Assembly (NCBI GenBank): GCA_014706385.1
Contig: JACGZH010000006.1
Coordinates: 1,488,001-1,552,000, forward strand
Length of the DNA: 64,000 nt
Direction: 5' to 3'
From: Phaffia rhodozyma
Lineage: Eukaryota > Basidiomycota > Tremellomycetes > Cystofilobasidiales > Mrakiaceae
Part shown: positions 42,989 through 59,407 of the stretch, one piece after another
Numbering within the stretch: position 1 is the first letter of the stretch
Layout of the letters: every line of letters starts with the position of its first letter
The notes under the pieces: generated by a model
What the model saw: only the letters and a program-made list of their open reading frames with translations
What the model was told of the DNA's origin: nothing
Databases searched by the model: none
Made by a program: the position numbers and the translations under genes

Positions 42989-45900
42989 ATGGGCAGTCCT
43001 CAAGACCGAATCGCCGAGCTCGCTAAAGTTAACCTTCCATATAGCGTTCATTCGTGAGCTCGTCTCCCATGTTCTTCTCTATATAACCATAATAAATCAG
43101 TTGGTTGATCCTGTTGAATCGAACGGAACATCGCGATAGCTGCTCATCTGTCACAACAAAATGTCTGTCTATGGGTTTCCCCTTGGACGTAGTTCATTCA
43201 TTGTCATTTAACTTAGCCGTTCATTTTGGCAACTTCTCATTAAGATTACCCTTCGAACGTCCTTATCAACGCGCCTCATGATCAGGCATCTCGATGGGCA
43301 GGCATATACCATCCAGCGTCAGCCTCTCAACCAGCTCCTGGGCCGACGGAAGATAGAGTCGGTTTAGCTTCTGTCTCCCGGTCAAGTGAACACGAAGGCA
43401 GGAACTGGATCTGTCTGGAGCTCGACAAGGTGTGCTTGTTTCGTGAGTCTGTCATCCAACTATGACGCCGTCCATCCGAAGCTTATTGTCGCTGACGTCG
43501 CGTGAGCGCGTGGAATCAATCGTATAACCCGATAGGCACCATCACGTTTGGCAAATTCATAAAAGGTCAGTTCAACCTCTTTCATCTTCCACACTTTACG
43601 CCTCTTGATTGATAAGGTGGTTCCGTATTCTGAATATCTAACGGCATCTGGTTGAACGGTGTAGTACATCCATGTACTGTGAAAGCTTTCGCGGTCTACG
43701 CCGGACTGACTCTGCAGACGATGAAGCTCGTCCACAACGGCTCACTCAAGTCGGACACTGAATCAGAGACGTTCGAAGTCGGTTGGCGGGAGGCAGGGGG
43801 AGATCGTTTAGTATGGTTCCTTTCCTGTTTCATCCGCTCTGTTTCGATCATATCACGAAGGCTGATTGGGACTTCGTAAACTATAGCCTGTTCCAGTCAA
43901 GTTCATAAAGTAAGTCACTTTTCTGACCAGTACGACGCGGACCGTTCCGATCGGTGCTAATCTTCAATTCATCCGCATTCTTCAGAGTCATTCCTTTAAC
44001 CGCTCAAGTTCCAAACTACAATTGCTCCATCTGGTACATTTTCATCATTTCATGAGCGTGATTCTTCTCTCTTCCACATCCGGTGCTGAATCTCTCTTGA
44101 AAATCTGTTGTTCAGGTTCCTGGCCTTTGGCGGTGTTTCTGATCACCAAATAATGCGAGACATCAAGGAAACATACCTGCAGGCTCAACAGACCCGAACC
44201 ATCCTTCTGACACTAAAACATCTGCGCGATACCAAACTTTTCGCTTCCTTTTCCACCCTGCTATCTGCTCTCCCGTCATCCGTCTCATTTGAACACAAGC
44301 TACTCACAAAACTTCACTCGACCCTTGTCATCGATGGGGACTTGTCCGGTGCGGAGAAACTCATAGGCGAACTGAGCGCTGAGGGCCTGTTTGATCTCTA
44401 TTGTCAGAGGGAGACTGGCAAGGCTTCGTGGACCCAGCTACAGGTACCGAAAAACCAGCCGACCCCTGGGAAACGTGGAGGACACGGCATGGTGGTTGAT
44501 AGTGACCCAAGGGGACAAGCCACACATCCTCGATCTCCTTCTTCATCTTCGTCTTCATCATCTTCATCATCTAGTCAAACGAGGGTCTACCTATTTGGAG
44601 GATGGGACGGAACCCAAAACTATGCCGACCTGTGGGTATATTCGCCGCTTACAGGATCATGGCGAGAAATCAGGCCGCCTTCCAATGTCCAGAGCTCTTC
44701 ACTCTTTCAGAATTATCTCCCGTCCTCTTTGAACCCATCAAGCCTTTCTGACAAATCGTCGTCTTCAGCCACCTCTTCGTCGGTTGGGCTATCTACCGTC
44801 AATCTAGATCCTGCGATCTCAAGCACAGCCCTTTCTCCTACTCCTTTGAATAAATCCATTAATTCTGCTCCCGATTCTACACCAATCCACAAATCAGGAT
44901 CTGGAAAGGCCCGGCTCGATCGAACATGGCCCAAGGCTCGGAGTTGTCATAAGTTAGCGCTTGACGAAGAGACCGGATGGATGTATCTTCTTGGTCGGTA
45001 TGAAGGGCATGAAGGTCAGTCGTCGATGTCGAATGATAAGAGCCGAGCCAGTAAGATGCACGTAGATGGTGATGTGGAGGATGATAAAGAAAGTTTCATG
45101 GATATAGATGGAGAGGCACCGAAGGAAGCAGCCGATCAAGAAGAGAGATTTGGAAACGATTTCTGGAGGTTCAACGTATGGAACGAAGAGGCTGGATGGG
45201 AGTGCTTGAGTCTAGACACTGCAGTAAGTCTTGATCGATCGATCCTTGTTCTGAAGAGACTCATTATTCACAATCCGAGTTACTAAACGTTCCTCCCGCA
45301 ATGTTCAGAGTGAGGGAGGACCCAGCTTGATGTAAGTTTTCATTCGGGTGTTGGATTGGCGTAAACTTCTTCTGCATCATGAATTTGCACTTCTCACGCA
45401 TCTCCCTCCTCCCTGATGGAACAGATATGATCATCAGATGATAGGTAGAACTGAATCCTGCCCGTCTGTCCTGTATTACTTCAAGCGAACATCTCTGATC
45501 TAATTGTTTTCTCGATAATCGGATACAGTCGATTCCGAAAAGGGCGCACTGTACATCTATGGCGGGGCGTGCCATGCGTCAGATACAACCGATATACACA
45601 GTGGAATGTTCAAGTATGATATAAAGTCTCGTTCGTGGACAAAGCTTTTGTGAGTGCCCGATCTCCCTCTCAAGGCTTTCCTTTCCTTCTTCCAAATTTG
45701 GCAACTGGTTCTGTGATGCACGCTTATCCTGTGAACTTGTTAGTGGCGACTCGGAACAAGGACTGGAATCAAGAACAGGTCAGAGACTACAAGCCAGTTT
45801 CAGAATGCAGATAAGGGCATGAAGCTGACCTATCCTTTCATCATTTCAATCACCTCATATCGATCTAAAGGTCATAGCATGATATGGAACCCGACAGATC

Positions 45901-47426
45901 GATCGCTCCTCATCTTTGGGGGTCTTCGGATTGACACCTAGTAAGCCCTCTCCCAACCCTGGATCATCTCCACCTGTCTACTCGTCCTTCTAGTCGTCTA
46001 TAGTTAATAATATTTTATCGGTCCGCATCAGTCTTACAGATTCTTGGAAATACTACCCAGACACTTCAACCTTCGAATGTCTTACGGCCGACTACTCAGC
46101 CGTTAGCGGTCCTCAACCAGCATTCACCCCTAGAGCCAATCTTGACGTCGGCAGGGACGAGATTGTTGTGCTCTCCGGGTTGACAAGGCAGAGTGGACCA
46201 TCGAAGGACAGTGTGGTTAAGAGTGAGTTGTGGACGTGTGAGCTAAAGACCGGCCGATGGAAGAAGATTGGAGGGAATGATCGAGTTGGATGGGGGGACA
46301 GTGACGATGAGGCAACGATAGGTGGCTATGACGATGCTGGGTCAGGTCAGACAAAGTAAGTTTTCAAACTCTTGGAGATGTGTACGGAACGCGCTCCGCG
46401 TATCAGAAAATGTAGACTGAAGGCATCTGTATCGAATCGTTCTTGATAAAACAAAAGAAACCAATTCCCATCGCCAAGATACGCACATCAGTTTGTGTAC
46501 GATGCCAGGAGCGAGACATTTTTTTTGTACGGCGGTAATTCAGGCACCAGTCCTGATACCCGACTAGATGACTTTTGGCAGCTCGAGATCATCAGGTCCG
46601 TCTTTTATGATTTGTTCCATTAGTTTTCTTCCATAAAAAGACACTTCTGTTCGATAGGTCATTCTCAGTATGCTTACTTCCGACGGTTGCAATCTCATAC
46701 GTAGATGTGGACGAGCGCAAGTAGAACAGAAAGCGCTTCTTGCAATCAGGAAACAGAGGTTAATATTGAATTCGGTTTACTCCGAACCCTTTTTATATGT
46801 GCCTGGAGATATTAATATGTCGTTTCTCTCCGTTTGGCTGACGGTAGATTCATCGAGATATGTGACTCTGGACCGGCAATGGAAGCCCTACTGTTTCTTC
46901 AGAACCAGTTACACGCAGTCGTGTCCCACGACGATCGTAAGGAGTAAGGAACCTCACTCGTTCTGATCGGCATTCAGTCCATCGAAACTTTACCATCCAA
47001 CCACGAGAAGCTAACATTGCGTGCTGTGGTACCTCTCTGGTTGATCGTAGGAGTAGGATGTTCCAATCATTGATGAGCTATCTTCTGAGCCGTCCGTGTG
47101 GTCATGCATCAGATGAATCTCGAAATTCATGGACCGAGAGTTGTGCGTCTCGTCATCTTCTCTCTTTCTGCGTTTCTTCCCCTATCCCTCTCTTCTCTCT
47201 GATGACATGCTCACACATGCCTATTTGCGTGTGTGCGCGTAAATACTCTCGTTTAGTGGAACCACCACCTGAACCGATTCACAAAGAATCTGAAGCAGAG
47301 CTTTATAGAGCCCGGACGAAGGTCTTTCGACAGATACTTACTCTAGTCAGTGATACCGACCTGAAAGAGCCGACGGTGGACTTGGTAGATCTGGTAGAAG
47401 CTGGCAGTCCGGCGCTTGTCCTTTGA
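42989..47426 (+). CDS. MKLN1: Muskelin-like kelch-repeat protein
   Basis: The start ATG at 42989 gives MGSPQDRIAELAKVNLPYSV, then HSCSS, matching the N-terminal discoidin-like domain of muskelin. Exons 42989-43053, 43140-43162, 43245-43442, 43536-43565 and onward rebuild NVLINAPHDQASRWAG, ITFGKFIKG and the rest of that domain. A LisH/CTLH-like helical region follows (near 44150-44400), then kelch repeats (VYLFGGWDGTQNYADLW; ALYIYGGA; LLIFGGLRIDTYLTDSW; FFLYGGNSGTS...LDDFW) and a C-terminal tail ending ...VEAGSPALVL at TGA 47424. Muskelin is a subunit of the CTLH/GID E3 ubiquitin ligase in animals, so a similar role is inferred. Two low-complexity inserts (a Ser run near 44540 and a Ser/Thr-rich stretch after the first kelch) enlarge it. 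Splicing between about 46920 and 47260 is unresolved. Confidence 0.85.
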
Positions 47427-47746
47427 CAAAGCGGTTATCCTAATCCTTAAGTTATACTTGACCTCTCTTCATTTACCGGCGTCTTTTCTTTCTTTGTTTT
47501 TGAGAACTCTTTTGCGTCTGAAGAGCGCGAACAGCCTCGAGTCAGACCATCGGATGAAGAAATAAGGGGGGTGCATGTAAAGCTACATATGATCCAAGTT
47601 GAGTTTCATGGATGAAAGTACGAGAACAAATAGATAGCCTAATGGTTACATATTAGCAAAGGAAAGATGCAGAAAGATGATAGGATATAGGAGAAACAAT
47701 GGTTGAGAGGACGTGAACTAAAGGAAAGAAACAAATCAGTGCTATT

Positions 47747-48955
47747 TTAAAGTTCCTTTTTCCTTCCACCTCTGATCTCCCGTTCTCCCTCGGCAACCTT
47801 CCCTTTCTTCGTCTCCAAATCGACAGCAAGCAAGGCGGCTCCGACCTGGTTGGAGTATGCAAATACGACGGGACCAATCACGGGGACGAGTGTGAGGAGG
47901 AGAGACGTTACGCCGAGCGCGGTGTACTGGTTTGTAAGATAGGCACGATCAAGACCATCAGATATAAAACGACATCAGAAATGAACCCAACAATTGGCTG
48001 CCCAATTGGCCACTGCGGGGAAAGAGACGGAGGATAAATTAGACTTACGGCTCCTCGGTGCTCATGAACAAACTTCTTCTTCTGCTCAGGCGTGAACTGC
48101 TTGAGCTGATGGTATCTGGACATCTGAGCCGGTCCTTGTTGAACTCCGTTGAGTGCGAAAAAGACAAACGTTCCGACGACAGGGATGGCTGTGAGTATAT
48201 AGGATAGATACAGACATGGATCAGTGGATGAGAGTGATCATGGTTGATCGCAGATTCAGTTGGGGAGGGAAACGTACCATTAAGAGGAATAGAAATCAGA
48301 TACTTGATGATTGCTGCCGGCTTGAACTTGTCCAAGGGTTTCATCACCCTGAATTGAACATGGGCCATGAATGGGCATCAGATTAGCACTCTAAGCGGCG
48401 AGCATAGATGAAAGAAACGGTCCAGAGCTTACATCTTGCCCAGTGTCTTTCCAGACTGACCAGCTTTAGCCTGGGAGATCTCTCGACCTTTGGACACAAG
48501 TTCGTCTTGGCCTTTGATGAGGAGCACGTTATCAAACGTCTCGGCCAGGGTCGTGTTGAACAAGAACGCTTTCAAGACAATCGAGATGATCTGATAGACC
48601 GGTCAATAGTTAGTGTTGAATAATGCATGATGAGATGAGATGGCTAAACAGGTCGACATACAAATTGGGATTCTTCAAGGACGACACCGAAAGCGGTGAT
48701 GAAACCCCAGGGTCCGAGCTGAAGCGCACTGAGAGCCAATGCTTGCGGAACGTAAGTGAAGGTGAACATCAAGCCAAACACGACGGCCGAGATGGCGAGC
48801 GAGGGAAGGATGAGTTTCTCCAGTGGCTTTCGGAGCTCAGAGTGTTGGAGGAAGTATGGGATTCCATATATCGGGTAGAGCCATCCAAAAGACTGGACGG
48901 CATCTTGAGAGAGCGCGAGGGACCGTTTGGCGGTTTGTTTAACGTAGTCGGTCAT
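47747..48955 (-). CDS. EI24/RRT8-like membrane protein
   Basis: It starts at ATG 48955 (MTDYVKQTAKRSLALSQDAV) and ends RGGRKKEL, TAA 47747-47749. About five exons encode several hydrophobic segments (LILPSLAISAVVFGLMFTFT; ALQLGPWGFITAFGVVLEES; IPVVGTFVFFALNG; GVTSLLLTLVPVIGPVVFAY). Loops between them include SKGREISQAKAGQSGK and MSRYHQLKQFTPEQKK. This pattern fits the fungal EI24-domain group that includes the yeast spore-wall/lipid-droplet proteins RRT8, LDS1 and LDS2. The function is not well defined and the assignment rests on resemblance from memory. It is convergent with the muskelin-like gene (320 bp apart). Confidence 0.65.
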
Positions 48956-50023
48956 TTCACTTGTCGGATGAGGGTGAACAGTGATGCGGAAGGTTGGGTG
49001 GGTTGGATGAAGAGAATGGGTTTTCTAGCCTGTGTGGTTCTTAAATGATGAGCAAGAGATTTTCTTGTTGGCTATTCAGTGACGTCACCTTGAGAGTGCC
49101 AGCCCTCTCTTGACGCTTCTGAGCGCAGTCGTTCTCATCATTCGTCGCCTAAGAGGCTTCAAGTGATGAGCAGTTGGTATGATGTTGGAGACGACCAAGG
49201 TGCGAATTAATAGAGACGACAGATGAAGAAGATGACAGCACAGGCCACCGAAGAAGAGCTACAAACGAGAAGACTGCCGAGAAACAGATAGAGGAGCGGA
49301 GACAGAACCAGATGAAACATATGAGCATGCCATTTGAGAGGAAGAACGACGAAATACTGCGAGAAAGGAATTAAGAAGACCGCCATGTTCGATGCACACC
49401 ATTTCCTACAGCTAAACGAATTGCAACCAGTTAAGACTCAGGCTTAGGTCCAGGTGAAAGAGCTCGAGCGATCGCACTTCTAGCTTGCCTTTCAACGCTG
49501 CCTGGTGCTTTCGTTCACAAAGACGGCCGTGTCGCCGTATTCGGTCACTATAGATTCAGCGCTTCATGAATCGTTAAAGGGGCTGGACAGAGTGCAACTT
49601 GGACTGGATGAGCTGCGAATCAGCATGAAGAGCCATCTTAGAGCTCATCATAGAAAGCATCATTGCAACAAGTATCAAGGAAGTCCATTAGAGAACACAC
49701 AAGCAAACTGTAATACAAGAGTTACTAGACAACTTACTAGACAACTCAATAGACAGCTTATTAGGAGAGTCACCCAAACACATTAGAGAACTTTCCTAAT
49801 CGTTTATTACGGAAGCCATTAGAGAAAAATACAAGAAAACGTAATAGACAAGTCGGACAAACACCGACGCGACTTGTTTCTTCCTTGGTCCTCATCTTTG
49901 TCTTTCTCTCCTTCGTTCGTTCAGTCTGTCCTTCACATCAACCTACACTTGCTTTCTTCTTGAACAAGCAAGTCTCATCCATATCGGCTGGAAAGGGCAG
50001 CCAGCCCGCTTACACGACCTTAG
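48956..50023. other. Divergent intergenic region with short repeats
   Basis: It contains the promoters of the EI24-like gene (left) and the Mto1-like gene (right). Between 49690 and 49850 short units such as ATTAGAGAA and ACTAGACAACT recur several times in direct orientation. No ORF with a domain; the small frame at 49505-49786 looks like chance. Confidence 0.55.
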
Positions 50024-53000
50024 ATGGCTTTCGCATCGGCCTTCACAGGCGTTCTCAACACTCCGTCCAGATATGATTCCTCAGCCGACGGAGCAGACAC
50101 ATCCTTACCCTCTCTAGCAGACAGCTTTCATTCAGATCACGAGCGCGAGAAGGACAGATTCGAAACCGACAGAGCACAAGACTACGGGGAAACCTCAAAC
50201 AACGGTCAAGCTTCCGATTGGGATTTCAGAGAGCCACCTGGGACGGTCAAGAAGGAAAGGACGGCCAGGCAGGATCGTGAGTGTGGTTGTTGACCTGTCA
50301 CCGTTTCGTTGACGTTGATATGACTCTTTACTGATTCGGCTTGCTGTGTTCGTTCGGACATCGCCATCGTTATCGGCTAAGAAGTTTCCTCACCATCCTC
50401 GCCGACACTGAATCATATCAGCCACGTGTACACTCCCGGAGGCCATGCTCCATCATCTTTGACGGACCTTCCAACACCACAACCATCTACCGCTCGACTG
50501 GCTGCCCCAGGCCAGTATCTCGCTCTCGTCCGAAGCACCTCAGACTCATCATCCACCTCGTCCTCATTTGCTATTCCACCGGCTGATGATGAGTCCAGAT
50601 CCGGATACTCCGATGACCTGTTCACTCAAAGTCCCATAGGCTCTCCAGAGAAGCTTGGAGAAGAATTTCCTACGAGACCAGTAACAGGGGGCATTCCAAG
50701 AGGGCAGCAACAAACAAGGCTAGGATCAAAGAACTCGCTGACGTTGAAGGAGCAGGAAAAGGTTAGTTTCCTCTTGACCCTGTCTACAATTTGTTCTCAT
50801 AGCCGAGTCCCTCTCTAACTGATCGGATTTAATTTCAACCGGTTTCCCTTGAAAATTTACTCAGGCCCTTGATCTGAAAGAACGGGAAAACTTTGATTTA
50901 AAGCTCAAAGTTCACTTCTTGACCGAACGCCTGAAGCAACAATCCCCAGAAACACTCGACAACATCCATCAGGAGAACCTCCAACTCAAGGTGGCCTATG
51001 CTCGACTAAAGATCGAGTGCAAGAAGAACAAGAAGTATGTGCTCGACCTGGTTGATGCACTCGAAGAGCTCAAGAGGGAGAACGATGATCTTCGGGCGGG
51101 TGTCACTCAAGATGGCGCCAATCGGGGCGGGAGAGATAGAGAGAAAGAGTCGGAGTTAAACGATCTTGTTCGAGATGAACGAGAAAAGAGGATTCAGCTC
51201 GAAGATGATCTTCAGAGCGAGAGGGAGCGGAATGAAGACCTCGATAGACAATTCCGCGATCTGGATACCCGATCTAAAGTCTGTCTTTCCCCTTATCTCT
51301 CTTTACCTTCCGGTTGAATTTCATTCAACTCATCTGGAATCTTTTGATTTCGCCATTCCTTCACAGGCCGAGATAGACGAGCTCAAAGACACGGTTTCCA
51401 CTCTCGAATCAGAAACTGATGCCCTGGCCTCCCAGCTCGAACAAACCCAGACAGTGTTAGAAGACACGGAGGACAAACTGGGAAAAGCGCAAGAAGACCT
51501 CGAGTTGAAAGAACAGCAGTTAGAGGACGAACAAGCCAGGCTGGCAGGCCTTGACGGAATGGATGAAGAGCAACTAGACAGGATCAAAGGTCGAACTGAA
51601 GAGCTAGAAGACGTGCGCCTATACCTTTCTCTCCCACTTGTTGATGAAGTTGCGCTCTACTTGACGTTCATTCGTTCTTTCTTGAATCTCTGACTTTCCT
51701 CTTAGATGGTCCAAAAATTGGAGACCCAGCTAGATACTCACCAGGCAACCATCGCCACTCTCGAGGACGAACGGGAAGACCTATTGGACCAGCGGGACGA
51801 ACTCACTCGACAGATCGAAGTCCTCGAGAGTGGCCAACGAGATCTATCGGCCGACAGGGCTAATGCACTCGATCATCTCGACTCGGTACGCAATCATGCT
51901 CACTTGCTCGTCTTGTCTTCTCGTCTTCTTCTCCTTCTGTAACGTACTCTGATCTATTCCTCTTCCACTTCTTGTCTTGCTGACTCATAAATAATAGGAG
52001 AGAAACGAGCTCCGAGACAAGTTGGCAGCTTCCACACTCGAACTCGAACGAAAGCAGCTCGAACTCGATCAGAAAGAGAAAGCGTTGCAGGACGCATTCG
52101 AAGAGCTTGACACCAACGACCGACAGTGGGCAGACGAAGTCAAGGAAGGGAAAGCTCTGAACGACGAACTGAGAGAAGTGAGCCCTGAATTCTTTCCCCC
52201 GCCTCCTTATGTAATCATGCCATTTGATCTTGTGTTACTTGACTAACTTCTTTCAAATCTATAAACAACAGGTTCTGCAAGAACGGGAGAAGGAAGCCGA
52301 GCAGCTTAGGGATGCTCTCCACGATACCGAGAACGAGCTCTCCGAACTTCAAGAACGATTGACCGAACTCGAAAATTTGAATGAAGAGATTGGTGAAAAG
52401 TTGGAAGAACAGCTTCGTCGAGTCGAGCTAGAAAAAGTAGAGAGAGAGGCAGAATCAGTCGCCAACAATGAAGAAATTCAAGCGGTTTGTCATTATCAAT
52501 TCTTTCTTTCCTTGAATGTCTTTAAGCACCTGCTCATTATCGATTACCTTCTCGGACTGTCTCAATTAGTTGGGAGAACGCATACACGAGCTCGAAGATG
52601 AACTAGAGGCAAAGGCTGCGAAGGAAGCCGAACTTGAAGCTGAACTGAATGCGTTGGATGCGGCTCTGGAGGAGGCGCAGGTCGTCAAGGACGAAGTTGT
52701 CGGCACGCTCAAAGAGGTTCGTTCTGTTCTCTTTGGGGTTTTGCTCGTATGATCCTCAACTAACCAAGATTTCACACATCTCTGTCTACATCATCTATAA
52801 ATTTCATCTTGAAATCGTGGTAGAAACTCGCTGAGACGAAGGCCGACTTGGACGAGATAGCTGAACTGTATGACGCGTCTCAGGCTGACCTCGCTCTGAA
52901 ACAAACACAAGTGACAGATCTATCCACCCTGGCGGCTGATTTGGAAGACAGACAAGTGGCCGATGAGCAAGCCCGGAAGAAATTGTTAGATGAACGGACG

Positions 53001-55070
53001 GAGCTGACGAAACGGGTGAAAGAAGTCGAGAAGGAGAATGGACTGACGTTAAGTCTGTCGAAGAGGGAGCTAAAAGACCGCGAGGCGCATTGGGATCGAT
53101 TATTCCAAGAGAAGGAAGACGTACGTTCTCTTTTTTTTGCTATTTGTTGCTCATAAAATGTCTTCCTGAAAGCTATCGCTGATCACGCTATCTTGATTAC
53201 TCTCCAATTTTGATTCGAGACAGAGTGTTCGTCGGTTGTCGAACGAGCTTGATCAAGTCCGTGATCGGCTTTCCCACCGAGAGACTGACTTGCATACCAT
53301 CCAGGATAATGCTCGTCTCGTTGGACATACACACGACACCGATCGGTTTGCCATGGAACTCGAAATCGAACGGCTCAAGAAGGATTTGGTTAGAGTTGAG
53401 AGTGACTGGGAGAGAGTAAAGAAAGAATTGAAGAAGAAGGAGCTCACTCTTGGAATGAGGGAGGATGCGTTAGCCGATCTGGTGAGTGTCTTTCTGAGTA
53501 TTCTGGTCGTTCCACCAGACCCTTCTTGCTGATCTATGAGGTTGGGTTTGCTTCATGTTGACTAACAGAATGCTAAGAGCCGGGAGCTGGAAAATAAGCT
53601 TTCAAGCGAACTTCAATCTCGGCTGAACATGGCAGATAAATTGGACACGGTTCAAAAGGTCTGTCCAAACCGGCTTCTTCTCTGGTTTGTCTACACATGG
53701 TGGCCTTCCCTGCTCAATTAAAAAAACTTGTACAAACAGTCATCTCGGGTGGCCGAGAACGAAGCGGCCGTTCTGCGTGAAAGGGTCAACGACCTAGAGC
53801 ATAGACTGACAAGCGAACACCGATCCCTCACCGTTTCGAAAAATCAGACGGAATCTCAGAAGCAAGAGCATAGCCAGCTCTTGTTGGTTGTGTATCAACA
53901 TCTGAATAAGATCCTTGGGACTGAGGTTTGTTGACTATCTATGCGCTGTGCTTTGTCCGCCTGGTACTGATAGACAATTTGGTTTTTATTTCGTCATCCA
54001 GGACCGAGGAGGGCCATCGGCCAATTTTGCTGTGTTCAAAGATGCCATCTTGACCCGACTTCGGACGCTCAGTCACATTCAAAGCCATTTTGAGAAGAAA
54101 GTGAGAGGTTGCGAGAGCGTGTTCAATGAGAAGCTTATGTAAGTGCTACCGTCAACTATCTTATTTGAGACCCTCATCGTCGAGCCCAACTGATGTGTGT
54201 GTTTTTATTTCATTTTAATGTACGCGTTCGTCACCCATCAGATCGATGAAGAAACAGCTTGATCACAAGTGGAAGCAACTCGATCACTTTGAAAGCTCCG
54301 TTCGAAAAGTGGAACTGGTGAAAACTCAATGGAGGAACCGATATGCTCAAAAACAGGGCGAACTCGAATCTTTGCAAGTTAGTCCTGCTATTTGTTCTGA
54401 TGATATTCATCCTCGCGTCGCATCAACCGAGACTCATCATGGTTTTTTTCTTCTAAATAAATTAGGCACGATATGCTGAACTTTCGTCTCAGCTGACAGC
54501 TTCCAAAGAACATACCCGGACGTCTTCTACAAACGACGCTAAAACGCTCGAGACCCGGATCAGCACGCTCGAACGTCGATTGGCGCATGCGAAGAATCAA
54601 ATCAGTGTGTATGAAGAAAAACTGTCGTCTGCTAGGAACAAGATGACTTTGGCGGAATCCAAATGGGATGCGAGAGTGAGAGAATACGAGAATCGATTGA
54701 AGGCGGCAGAAGAGAAGGTGAAGAGCGAGAAGCAAGGAGGGAAAGAGAGAGCAGCTCAGTTGGAGTCTCAAGTCAGGTACGTTTTTTTAATCCTCCAAAC
54801 TGATGTTTTATATAAACTAAATTTCTCACTCATCCGCCTTCTCCTTGCCTCTTATGACAATCGCTCTTTCCCACTGTCTCTCATAGAAATCTGGAGAAGC
54901 AGATCGACAATGCCAAAAGACGAAACGAGCGGATCCAGGACGTCTTACCTTCCGCTCATATACCGACGACATCAACAGCATCGTCAGGCCGAATGTCAGG
55001 GTCAGGATCGTATAATTCCATAGGAGGAAACAGTCCTCGTCGCATAGGAAGTCCGAGACGGGTTCTCTAG
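50024..55070 (+). CDS. mto1: Mto1/ApsB-like gamma-tubulin complex recruiter (CM1 domain, coiled coil)
   Basis: It starts MAFASAFTGVLNTPSRYDSS at 50024 and ends ...RRIGSPRRVL, TAG 55068-55070, in about 15 exons. After a Ser/Pro-rich disordered N-terminus comes a centrosomin CM1 motif (SLTLKEQEKALDLKERENFD, then LKLKVHFLTERLKQQ), the segment that binds the gamma-tubulin ring complex. Nearly all the rest is coiled coil. The C-terminal part (HLNKILGTED; LTRLRTLSHIQSHFEKKV; KKQLDHKWKQLDHFESSVRK; VKTQWRNRYAQKQGELESLQ) resembles fungal ApsB/Mto1, which place microtubule-organising centres at spindle pole bodies, septa or the nuclear envelope. Pcp1, another CM1 protein, is the alternative; the C-terminal block favours Mto1/ApsB. 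The tail is Ser/Arg-rich. Confidence 0.82.
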
Positions 55071-55413
55071 ATGCCCCTCTTGACTTTCTATGTTTTGTTC
55101 TCAAGTTTGACAGTCTTTGTTTTTTTTTGTTTCACCGACGTCAAAAATTGTGTTTTTAATACGTATATACCAATTGTCCGATACCTACCTGGCCCTTGTC
55201 GCTATATCATACTAATATTTTTCTGAGGGTTTTCTACCTCTTTGCTCATTCGATTTTCTCCCTTTATCTTCTGTTTGAGTTTCTTGTGTTCAATTTTCAA
55301 CTTACGTCATGATCCATAACATGCGGTTGGTTAACTTGATTGCACACCTTCTCCTCGGAAGGAGTCAAAACTTTAGAGTCAAAGAAAATTCTATATAGAA
55401 TACATCTTCTGAA

Positions 55414-59037
<3,624 letters not shown>

Positions 59038-59407
59038 GATGGATATATGCTATAAGATCGAAGTATGCTATATGCTACACGCCTGCCCTGGACTGTATGC
59101 TGTTCAAGATGCTGATGATCGATGGATGGAGGTGATGAAGAAAGACGTGGAAGAAGCGGCCATGACGAGATCACTAGGAAAGACTACAGCGGCTGATTAG
59201 AAATTGTGCCGAGATTTTGTATTGTCTTGCCGTGTTTTCTAGTCGCGGCGTTCGTAGTAGATTGTGGAAATTCCCTAATCTCTTTTTCCAAAATTCTCTA
59301 GTCTCGCTCGCTCGCCCGTTCGCCCGCTCACCTTCTACCTCGTTTTCCTTCTTTCTTTCCGTCCCATCAATCAAAGACGTTCACCAACACATCTTTAAAC
59401 AAATCTA
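59038..59407. promoter_or_regulatory. Shared divergent promoter of YME1 and bL21m
   Basis: Only 370 bp separate the two start codons, both for mitochondrial proteins. The right half on the plus strand is pyrimidine-rich close to the bL21m ATG. No specific factor site is claimed. Confidence 0.5.

Noticed and set aside
42873..43139. 88-codon ORF upstream of the muskelin-like gene
   Set aside because: Exon 1 of that gene lies in another frame of the same stretch and matches the family, so this frame is a shadow.
49505..49786. 93-codon ORF in the divergent region
   Set aside because: Composed partly of the short direct repeats, no domain, no supportive context.
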